Origin: DHVE2 group archaeon
GTDB lineage: Archaea; Thermoplasmatota; Thermoplasmata; Thermoplasmatales; Aciduliprofundaceae
DNA length: 8,256 nt
Direction: 5' to 3'
Assembly: GCA_026986135.1 (NCBI GenBank)
Contig: JALSPD010000139.1
Location: 1-8,256 of the forward strand
Of the stretch, positions 1-5,262 are shown one piece after another. Within the stretch, counting starts at the first letter, position 1; every line of letters starts with the position of its first letter. Under the pieces are notes generated by a model. The model saw only the letters and a program-made list of their open reading frames with translations. It searched no databases and was not told the DNA's origin. The translations under genes were made by a program, and so were the position numbers.

Positions 1-1267
1 CAATCTTTTTATCGCTCCTTTCGGCTTTCTCTTTATCATTTTCTATTTCTATGCGTATCTCATCACGATAATGCCCTTCTACAGCCTCCTGTAAAATAGG
101 ACGCACCGAAGAAAGAAGCCTGTTCTCAAAGTTTTCCTTTGTCTCTTCATCGCTCTTTTCAATTTTGAGAATCCTGAAAAGTTCCCGTGTGAAAGTCAGG
201 CCGTAGGTGGAGATTTCTGAAAACACCCTGTTTTCAATCTCCTCGTGATTGCTCGCAGGTACCCTTATTGCCTTTCTTTCCCTTGTGGTGAGGGAGTATG
301 TGTTGATGAGTGCATCCAGAGCGGTTTTGAGAATCTCCTCTCTTATCTTTCTGAAGTCAATATCCGCCACCTTTCCACTGTGCATCTCTCCCCTTACCTT
401 AAGAATAACCACCTTTCCCTCATGGTCCTGTGATGAGAAATCAAGAAGTTCTTTCTCCACATCCTTTGCGCTCTTTCCGGTGGCGTCGTATATGACCTTC
501 TCAAAATCGCAGATCTCCACAGGTACAAATCGCGGCTTAAAATTTTCAACGATGTAAAAACCCCTTTTCTTTCCAGATAGGGTGTCCAGATCGTTGTATG
601 TTGCTCCGAAGAGTGCACCTGTGTATATTAGAGGAGCTCCATCGTACGATGATTCAATTCTCTCGTGAAGGTGCCCGGCAGCGTAGTAATTGAAGTCTCT
701 GGGAAGGGTGTTTAATGGTACGGCTTTTTTATCAGCAATGTACTCTGGTTTTAGCTCTGCTATAGTGGTATGGAAAACAAAGACCTTGGGTTCTGGAATT
801 GATTCAAGATATTCTATATCCAGAATTCCCTCCGTGAAGTAGCGAACTTCCATTGCAGAGGTAAGACCTGGCATGCCCACAAGTTTAACTCCGCTTTCAT
901 CAGTTACAGGAAGCAGACGAATCTTTCCGTCCCGCATTTCATATTTTGTGACTTTTTTAAATACCCCTGCCTCAGCAAGAACATCAAGAAGCGAAGTTGT
1001 TCCTGCAGAAAAATCGTGGGAGCCATAAACCACGTATATTCTTATTCCCTTTGATCTTGCACCGTTGAGTATCTCCACAGCGCTTCTGACAGTATCCATG
1101 TCCGGGAGGGGATTGTGAAAGAGATCGCCAGCAATAAGTATGAAATCCACATTCTCCTCAATGCTTATCTCCACCGCCCTCCTAAATGCATTTAAATTAC
1201 ACTCCCTGAGGGCCTTGCTCTTTGTGAATGCGCCCAGATGAGCGTCAGCAATATGAGCAAATTTCAT
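1..1267 (-). CDS. mre11: Mre11/SbcD-type DNA double-strand-break nuclease (3' end cut off by window edge)
   Basis: The frame is open from ATG at 1265-1267 to the left edge with no stop: 422 codons, so only the extreme C-terminus can be missing. Mre11 is the Mn-dependent nuclease subunit that works with the Rad50 ATPase on broken DNA ends. The calcineurin-like phosphoesterase motifs are in order: D8-A-H10, GDLFHN with D48, G-S-H-D with S83, H84 and D85, H166 in FHTT, and G-H199-L-H201. The capping region and a charged, helical, Lys/Glu-rich tail follow, as expected for Rad50 binding. The usual GNHD motif reads GSHD, replacing a metal-site Asn by Ser. No Shine-Dalgarno sequence precedes the ATG, but a TATA-like box lies about 28 bp upstream, so the mRNA is probably leaderless. 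It lies downstream of the AAA+ unfoldase gene on the same strand. Family assignment is secure; rad50 may lie just outside the window (inference). Confidence 0.93.
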   Translation of the reverse strand, partial: MKFAHIADAHLGAFTKSKALRECNLNAFRRAVEISIEENVDFILIAGDLFHNPLPDMDTVRSAVEILNGARSKGIRIYVVYGSHDFSAGTTSLLDVLAEAGVFKKVTKYEMRDGKIRLLPVTDESGVKLVGMPGLTSAMEVRYFTEGILDIEYLESIPEPKVFVFHTTIAELKPEYIADKKAVPLNTLPRDFNYYAAGHLHERIESSYDGAPLIYTGALFGATYNDLDTLSGKKRGFYIVENFKPRFVPVEICDFEKVIYDATGKSAKDVEKELLDFSSQDHEGKVVILKVRGEMHSGKVADIDFRKIREEILKTALDALINTYSLTTRERKAIRVPASNHEEIENRVFSEISTYGLTFTRELFRILKIEKSDEETKENFENRLLSSVRPILQEAVEGHYRDEIRIEIENDKEKAERSDKKI

Positions 1268-1290
1268 CACTTTTGAAAAAGTTTGGATGG

Positions 1291-1299
1291 TATTTAATT
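1291..1299 (-). promoter_or_regulatory. TATA-like box of mre11
   Basis: On the minus strand this reads AATTAAATA. Its centre is about 28 bp before the mre11 ATG, the spacing expected when transcription starts at or within a base or two of the start codon. The absence of a Shine-Dalgarno sequence fits leaderless expression. Read-through from the upstream unfoldase gene is also possible. Confidence 0.45.
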
Positions 1300-1316
1300 C
1301 TAACTCCTAACATCCG

Positions 1317-1340
1317 TCCAATCAAAAATCCAATCAAAAA
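1317..1340 (-). terminator. U-rich terminator made of two tandem 12-bp units after the unfoldase gene
   Basis: The plus strand holds two perfect, abutting copies of TCCAATCAAAAA (1317-1328 and 1329-1340). In the minus-strand transcript each copy begins with a U run, and the first is extended to six U, starting about 11 nt past the unfoldase stop codon. Archaeal RNA polymerase terminates at oligo-U tracts without needing a hairpin. The duplicated unit therefore looks like a double terminator separating the unfoldase transcript from mre11. The repeat is directly visible; the function is inferred. Confidence 0.5.
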
Positions 1341-1352
1341 ATTGAGGGGAGA

Positions 1353-3530
1353 TTACCTCTCCTTGAACTTTTCAGCCATTCTCTCGTAGAACTCCCTCTC
1401 TTCCTTGCTCAGTGGCTTTATCCTGCGAATTGCCTCCTCAAGGTGCCTCATCTCAACCTTTGCGTCTTTCGGATTCTCTGGATCCTTGCCCTGGGATATG
1501 TACTCTCTTATTGCCAGCATTGTTGCCTCGTTGCATATTGCCTCTATGTCCGCTCCCGTATATCCCTCGGTCATATCTGCAAGTTTATCAATGTCCACAT
1601 CCTCCGCAAGTGGTCTGTTTCTCAGGTGTATCTTGAATATTTCCTTTCTAGCCTCTTTGTCAGGCACGGGCACATAGATCAGACGGTCAAATCTTCCCGG
1701 TCTCAGCAATGCCCTGTCAATCATGTCGGGTCTGTTTGTTGCTGCAATCACGATCACATTGTGCAGTTCTTCAAGACCATCCATCTCTGTGAGTATCTGC
1801 GATACTACCCTTTCTGTCACATTGGTGCTTAGATCCCTTCCTCTCTGAGGCGCAACGGCGTCAATTTCGTCTATGAATATAACCGCAGGTGCCGCCTGTC
1901 TGGCCTTGCGGAACACCTCTCTTACAGCTTTCTCGCTCTCGCCCACCCATTTGCTCAGGAACTCAGGACCTTTTACGCTTATGAAATTGGCCTCGCTTTC
2001 CGTGGCCACAGCCTTTGCAAGCAGAGTCTTACCCGTACCAGGCGGTCCGTAGAGCAGGATGCCTTTGGGTATTCTCACATTCATGTGCTTGAACAGTTTC
2101 TTGTATTTCATTGGCCACTCAACAACTTCTCTTAGCTCCTGCTTCACATCGCTTAGACCGCCTATATCGTCCCAGTGCACTCTGGGTTTCTCTATAAGCA
2201 CCTCTCTCATGGTTGAGGGTTGCATTTCTCTGTAGGCGTTTATGAAGTCCTCCCATGTGACCTCTAGGCGTTCAAGCACCTCTTTGGGTATCTTTTCCAT
2301 ATCCACATCAATCTCCGGGAGTATTCGGCGAAGTGCGCGCATTGCCGCTTCTTTAACAAGAGCTGCAAGATCCGCACCCACGTATCCATGGGTCATATCT
2401 GCAAGTTTCTCAAGGTCCACATCCTCCGCAAGGGGCACGCCACGGGTGTGGATCTCAAGGATCTCTTTACGCGCCTCCCTGTCTGGAATTCCAATTTCAA
2501 TTTCCCTGTCAAATCTTCCGGGTCTTCTGAGTGCCGGATCAAGCGCGTTGGGTCTATTGGTTGCTCCTATTACCACGACCTTTCCTCTGGACTCAAGTCC
2601 ATCCATCAGGGCGAGGAGCTGCGCAACAACGCGGCGCTCAACCTCTCCACTTACCTCATCTCTCTTGGGGGCTATGGAATCAATCTCATCTATGAATATT
2701 ATGCTCGGAGCGTTTTCCTGCGCCTCCTTGAATATCTCCCTTAAGTTCTCCTCACTCTGGCCGTAGTACTTGCTCATTATTTCTGGACCACTCAGATATA
2801 TGAAGTGCGCAGACGCCTCATTGGCCACAGCCTTTGCGAGCAGAGTCTTACCCGTGCCAGGAGGTCCGTAGAGCAGTACACCCTTTGGTGGATCTATACC
2901 CAGACGTTCAAACAGTTCAGGGTGCCTCAGAGGAAGTTCTACCATTTCACGAATCTTCTTTATTTCCTCCTTCAGACCACCAATGTCCTCATAGGTGACA
3001 CGGGGTATTCCATTGCTTTCTTTAGCTGGTTTCTCGCTGATCTTTATCTCGGTATCCCTTGTGATTATAGCTGCATCCTTTGCGGGCTTCACACTTGTCA
3101 CTACGAGGTCAATAGGGTTACCCATCACGTTGATCGTGATTACATCTCCTCTCGTGATGACTCTACCCTCCAGAAGATTCTTGAGATACTCCTCACCCCC
3201 CATTATTCTTAGTGGTTGGGTGGGTGCAAATGTAACACTTGAGGCTGGATGGGCAGTTATTTTCCATATCTTCACCTTGTCGTCAATACCCACTCCAGCA
3301 TTCCTTCTCGTGTATCCATCTATCCTTATTATTCCCGTGCCCTCATCCTCAGGATATCCACGCATCACAGTGGCTGCGGTAACCTTTGATCCTTCAATCA
3401 TTATGGTGTCTCCGGGCATAAGACCCATTTTCTCATAGATTTCGGGGTCTATTCTGGCGATACCCCTTCCAACATCCCTTGATCTTGCCTCCGCTACACG
3501 GGCTACAAATTGCTTGGTGTTGTTTTTCAT
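1353..3530 (-). CDS. vat: Archaeal Cdc48/VAT (p97-type) AAA+ ATPase, double ring
   Basis: This is a 725-residue hexameric unfoldase of the Cdc48/p97/VAT family, which pulls proteins through its central pore using ATP and can feed the 20S proteasome. The N-domain (about residues 1-170) has the double-psi barrel and beta-clam region. D1 carries GPPGTGKT at 222-229, IIFIDEID at 277-284, pore loop KYYG at 254-257 and RRPGRFD near 335. D2 carries GPPGTGKT at 495-502, VIFIDEID at 550-557, pore residues KWVG at 527-530 and RPGRFD near 610. The size is close to Thermoplasma VAT. I chose ATG 3530 rather than ATG 3545 because GGAGGTGG at 3536-3543 sits 8 nt before it and would overlap the upstream ATG. 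The C-terminus ends in KFKER and lacks the HbYX tail used by many proteasomal ATPases. The gene follows hsp20 after 27 bp and is probably in the same operon. Confidence 0.97.
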   Translation of the reverse strand: MKNNTKQFVARVAEARSRDVGRGIARIDPEIYEKMGLMPGDTIMIEGSKVTAATVMRGYPEDEGTGIIRIDGYTRRNAGVGIDDKVKIWKITAHPASSVTFAPTQPLRIMGGEEYLKNLLEGRVITRGDVITINVMGNPIDLVVTSVKPAKDAAIITRDTEIKISEKPAKESNGIPRVTYEDIGGLKEEIKKIREMVELPLRHPELFERLGIDPPKGVLLYGPPGTGKTLLAKAVANEASAHFIYLSGPEIMSKYYGQSEENLREIFKEAQENAPSIIFIDEIDSIAPKRDEVSGEVERRVVAQLLALMDGLESRGKVVVIGATNRPNALDPALRRPGRFDREIEIGIPDREARKEILEIHTRGVPLAEDVDLEKLADMTHGYVGADLAALVKEAAMRALRRILPEIDVDMEKIPKEVLERLEVTWEDFINAYREMQPSTMREVLIEKPRVHWDDIGGLSDVKQELREVVEWPMKYKKLFKHMNVRIPKGILLYGPPGTGKTLLAKAVATESEANFISVKGPEFLSKWVGESEKAVREVFRKARQAAPAVIFIDEIDAVAPQRGRDLSTNVTERVVSQILTEMDGLEELHNVIVIAATNRPDMIDRALLRPGRFDRLIYVPVPDKEARKEIFKIHLRNRPLAEDVDIDKLADMTEGYTGADIEAICNEATMLAIREYISQGKDPENPKDAKVEMRHLEEAIRRIKPLSKEEREFYERMAEKFKER
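2003..2057 (-). repeat. D2 copy of a near-identical 55-bp Walker A segment
   Basis: This segment encodes the P-loop region of the second AAA domain. It matches the D1 counterpart at 2822-2876 with three differences, all at third codon positions, so the protein is identical across it. This is an internal repeat of the unfoldase gene rather than a mobile element. Confidence 0.75.
2822..2876 (-). repeat. D1 copy of a near-identical 55-bp Walker A segment
   Basis: This is the partner of 2003-2057, encoding the first-domain P-loop. The two AAA domains are ancient duplicates, so near-identity at silent positions is more than protein conservation alone requires. Strong shared codon preference or gene conversion could each explain it. 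Confidence 0.75.
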
Positions 3531-3535
3531 TTTTT

Positions 3536-3543
3536 CCACCTCC
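3536..3543 (-). promoter_or_regulatory. Strong Shine-Dalgarno site that decides the unfoldase start
   Basis: The minus strand reads GGAGGTGG, with 8 nt between GGAGG and ATG 3530. The same 8-nt spacing is seen at hsp20. The more distal in-frame ATG (3545) overlaps this site and has no such sequence upstream, so it is unlikely to be used. Confidence 0.8.
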
Positions 3544-3550
3544 ATATAAC

Positions 3551-3574
3551 GGGTGCCTTACTCAACGGGCACCC
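3551..3574 (-). other. GC-rich hairpin over the hsp20 stop codon
   Basis: GGGTGCC at 3551-3557 and GGCACCC at 3568-3574 form a perfect 7-bp stem with a 10-nt loop. In the mRNA the loop contains the hsp20 UAA, the 5' arm covers the last Val-Pro codons, and the 3' arm ends 8 nt before the unfoldase Shine-Dalgarno site. No U-run follows, so it does not look like a terminator. It could be a processing or stability element between the two genes. Confidence 0.45.
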
Positions 3575-3974
3575 TCTTTTTCTCCTCCTTTTCTTTCTTT
3601 ATTCTTATTTCAAGCACGCCATCATTGTATTTTGCCTTGATTCTCTCCAGGGAGAGCTCCATGGGGAGCTCCACTCTCCTGTAAAGCTTGCCTGAGACTA
3701 TCTCTTTGTGATAGTAGCCTCTGATATTCTCCTCTTTGGTTGCTTTCTTTTCTGCACTGATCTCAATCGCATTGCCAGAGATCTCAATTGAGATGTCCTC
3801 CCTCTTTACCCCAGGCATTTCAACCTGAAGTACTATTTCGTCATCGGTCTCGTATATGTCCATTGCTGGTTGCATAAGTTCCTCATGCATCATTCTTCTC
3901 ATGCTCTGAAATTCCCTTTCAATGTTGCCCATCATATCGTAGATGTTCCTTATCATTCTGTCCATCTCCACCAT
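3558..3974 (-). CDS. hsp20: Small heat-shock protein (Hsp20 / alpha-crystallin family)
   Basis: This is a 138-residue ATP-independent holdase that forms cytosolic oligomers and binds unfolding proteins. A Met- and Glu-rich helical N-terminal arm (about 1-35) is followed by the alpha-crystallin domain (about 36-127), with MPGVKREDISIEISG in the middle and the hallmark GVL at 119-121. The tail carries Val-Pro-Val at 135-137, equivalent to the C-terminal I-x-I motif that docks neighbouring subunits. The start is ATG 3974 and not GTG 3983, because a 10-nt perfect match to the archaeal anti-Shine-Dalgarno sequence (3979-3988) overlaps the GTG and places GGAGG 8 nt before the ATG. It is the first gene of a probable hsp20-unfoldase operon and has its own strong TATA box and a structured leader. 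Confidence 0.96.
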   Translation of the reverse strand: MVEMDRMIRNIYDMMGNIEREFQSMRRMMHEELMQPAMDIYETDDEIVLQVEMPGVKREDISIEISGNAIEISAEKKATKEENIRGYYHKEIVSGKLYRRVELPMELSLERIKAKYNDGVLEIRIKKEKEEKKRVPVE

Positions 3975-3978
3975 GGTA

Positions 3979-4006
3979 ATCACCTCCTTTGGTTGTTAAC
4001 CAAAGG
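3979..4006 (-). promoter_or_regulatory. hsp20 leader: 9-bp stem-loop joined to a 10-nt Shine-Dalgarno sequence
   Basis: In the minus-strand RNA, CCUUUGGUU (4006-3998), loop AAC, and AACCAAAGG (3994-3986) form a perfect 9-bp stem with a 3-nt loop. The SD sequence AGGAGGUGAU occupies 3988-3979, so its first three bases lie in the stem's 3' arm. The predicted start of transcription is near 4016, which would make this hairpin most of a roughly 42-nt leader. The arrangement suits a translational heat switch. The same inverted repeat could instead bind a repressor as DNA. Confidence 0.6.
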
Positions 4007-4024
4007 TTGATTACTATATCATGT

Positions 4025-4037
4025 GTAGTAAAACTAC
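4025..4037. promoter_or_regulatory. 13-bp palindrome at the hsp20 core promoter, candidate operator
   Basis: GTAGT-AAA-ACTAC is a perfect inverted repeat with 5-bp arms. It abuts the hsp20 TATA box and lies between it and the expected transcription start. A protein bound here would block TFB or polymerase recruitment, the usual position of archaeal repressor sites. No regulator can be named from the site alone. Confidence 0.5.
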
Positions 4038-4051
4038 TATATAAATCTTTC
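4037..4051 (-). promoter_or_regulatory. BRE and TATA box of the hsp20-unfoldase operon
   Basis: The minus strand reads GAAAGA followed by TTTATATAG, an excellent match to an archaeal BRE plus TATA box. The TATA element (4037-4045) is about 67 bp before the hsp20 ATG. That predicts a transcription start near 4016 and a leader of about 40 nt. Confidence 0.75.
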
Positions 4052-4052
4052 T

Positions 4053-4062
4053 ATCAGCTGAT
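4053..4062. promoter_or_regulatory. 10-bp palindrome upstream of the hsp20 BRE
   Basis: ATCAGCTGAT is a perfect palindrome ending one base before the hsp20 BRE. It lies between the two divergent promoters. The position suits an activator or a regulator shared by both directions, but a single 10-bp site is weak evidence. Confidence 0.3.
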
Positions 4063-4084
4063 TGTCATGCTGGAATAAATGCTG

Positions 4085-4100
4085 CGAAAAAAAGATAAAT
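4085..4100 (+). promoter_or_regulatory. Promoter of the DUF5611-like gene
   Basis: A purine run GCGAAAAAAA (BRE-like) is followed by GATAAAT. The centre of the AT-rich element is about 25 bp before ATG 4122, which points to a leaderless transcript beginning at that codon. Confidence 0.5.
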
Positions 4101-4121
4101 TCCTGTACCATGGGGACGAAT

Positions 4122-4415
4122 ATGAGGCTATACGATTTTAAAAGGGGACACAAAAAAAACATTGACGAGATTGAAAAGATCATGGGTGAGATTTTCGGAA
4201 CGGTGGAAAGAAGGGGGGAGAAACTTTATTCCTCTTACAAGGGGCTTGCACATATTGAGGTTTGGCTTGAAAAAAACAAGCTTGCTGCAATAACTGAACC
4301 CAGAGACGTAAGTGATCAGGATGCTCTTGACACCCTGAAAAAGTGGAATGATTTCCTTTATAGGGTCACTGGATACACGGCAAAGGAGAGAAAAAAGAAG
4401 CTGAGCAAAGCTTGA
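4122..4415 (+). CDS. Small conserved archaeal protein, DUF5611-like, function unknown
   Basis: This is a 97-residue basic protein. The pattern resembles the euryarchaeal DUF5611 family as I recall it: MRLYDFKRGH at the start, an amphipathic helix (about 13-24), a strand region ending in HIEVWLE (44-50), then VSDQDALDTLKKWNDFLYRVTGYTAKERKK (63-92). I chose ATG 4122 because it fits the family start, has GGGGA 5 nt upstream, and is correctly spaced from a TATA-like element. ATG 4110 and TTG 4062 are less likely, since the intervening residues look like translated leader. It is divergent from hsp20 and shares the intergenic control region. No catalytic motif is visible, and no function should be assigned. 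Confidence 0.8.
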   Translation: MRLYDFKRGHKKNIDEIEKIMGEIFGTVERRGEKLYSSYKGLAHIEVWLEKNKLAAITEPRDVSDQDALDTLKKWNDFLYRVTGYTAKERKKKLSKA

Positions 4416-4455
4416 CCTCTGCAAGAAACCATTACCATATGATACCAGAATCCAA

Positions 4456-4467
4456 TAATTTTAAATT
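4456..4467 (+). promoter_or_regulatory. TATA-like box of the TPR gene
   Basis: TTTTAAAT at 4459-4466, within an AT-rich palindromic stretch, is centred about 27 bp before ATG 4489. No Shine-Dalgarno sequence precedes the ATG, so a leaderless transcript is likely. Confidence 0.5.
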
Positions 4468-4488
4468 CCCTGTATCCATACATACTCT

Positions 4489-5262
4489 ATGGACGAAACT
4501 GATGCGATGCGGTATTTCAACAGGGAAGATTACAGGCATGCTCTTGAAATCTACCTTGAAATGCTTGAAGAGGCTGAGAGGAATGGAGATAGGGAGAGAA
4601 TTGCTTACAACGCTAATTTGGCTGGACTGTGCCTTTATTTTCTTCACATGCATTCCGAGGCCAGAGAGTATTTTAACAAGGCCCTGGAAAATGTGAGCAG
4701 TGAAGATGAGGTAAAGGTGAGGAAAAACATTGAGGAAATGGATAGATTTATTGAGAGGATAGAAAGAGATATTGAAGAAATTGAGAATCGTTTGAGTGAA
4801 GAGGACGACGAGGTTAACAGGGGAATACTCCTGAGTAATCTTGGGATTCTTAAATACCTTCTGGGAAAGAATAATGAGGCCGAGGACTGTTTCAAAGAGG
4901 CACTTTCAATATTTCGCAAACAGGGTGATAAGATCGCCCTGGCAGCGATATACACAAATTTTGCAATGCTGTACGATGATTTGAAAAAGCTTGATTATTT
5001 ATATCTTGCACTGGATATTTTCTCTGAGGAGGGTCATGTTAAGGGCCAGGCTGATGTGTACCATGCACTGGCGCTTTACTATCTTCACAATGAAGAGCTT
5101 GAAGAATCATACTATTTTCTGAAGAAGGAAATTGAACTTCTGGACAAAGTTGAGGACACGGAAATGAAGAAAAGGGCCTATGAACTTGCTGCTGATGTAG
5201 CTATGGAGCTTGGAAAAGTTGACGAGGGCCTGAAATTCACGGAGAAAGCATCGGAAGTCTAA
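4489..5262 (+). CDS. Tetratricopeptide-repeat (TPR) protein
   Basis: A 257-residue acidic, all-helical, probably cytosolic protein. About six TPR-like helical hairpins can be traced: residues 3-36, 37-70, 110-145, 150-182, 184-220 and 225-257. Typical signatures are YRHALEIYLEMLEEA, SEAREYFNKALENV and NEAEDCFKEALSIFRKQGD. A highly charged stretch at about 73-107 (EEMDRFIERIERDIEEIENRL) is probably a coiled coil splitting the array into two lobes. TPR proteins act as scaffolds; nothing here identifies a partner. There is no signal peptide or membrane segment. The start at ATG 4489 fits a TATA-like element 27 bp upstream. The 3' end overlaps the end of the convergent 269-residue protein gene by 26 bp. 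Confidence 0.88.
   Translation: MDETDAMRYFNREDYRHALEIYLEMLEEAERNGDRERIAYNANLAGLCLYFLHMHSEAREYFNKALENVSSEDEVKVRKNIEEMDRFIERIERDIEEIENRLSEEDDEVNRGILLSNLGILKYLLGKNNEAEDCFKEALSIFRKQGDKIALAAIYTNFAMLYDDLKKLDYLYLALDIFSEEGHVKGQADVYHALALYYLHNEELEESYYFLKKEIELLDKVEDTEMKKRAYELAADVAMELGKVDEGLKFTEKASEV

Noticed and set aside
249..618. Short open frames opposite or out of frame with mre11
   Set aside because: The minus-strand mre11 frame is continuous here and carries all family motifs; the others lack initiation signals.
2242..2766. Long plus-strand open frame of 174 codons opposite the unfoldase
   Set aside because: It is Ser- and Arg-rich with no domain, and lies wholly antisense to a conserved AAA domain; an artefact of codon bias.
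3531..3545. ATG 3545 as the unfoldase start, adding five residues
   Set aside because: It overlaps the GGAGGTGG ribosome site, which is ideally spaced for ATG 3530.
3975..3983. GTG 3983 as the hsp20 start
   Set aside because: This GTG is part of the Shine-Dalgarno sequence itself; ATG 3974 follows at correct spacing.
4062..4121. A longer N-terminus (Cys-rich, from TTG 4062 or ATG 4110) for the DUF5611-like protein
   Set aside because: No ribosome site or suitably placed promoter precedes these starts, and the extension covers the gene's own TATA-like element. The Cys residues are probably chance.
4416..4488. A small RNA gene or hairpin terminator between the two plus-strand genes
   Set aside because: Only weak, short complementarity and a TATA-like element are visible.
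4644..4955. Ser/Leu-rich minus-strand open frame opposite the TPR gene
   Set aside because: A mirror of Glu/Lys-rich codons in the real gene, with no independent support.
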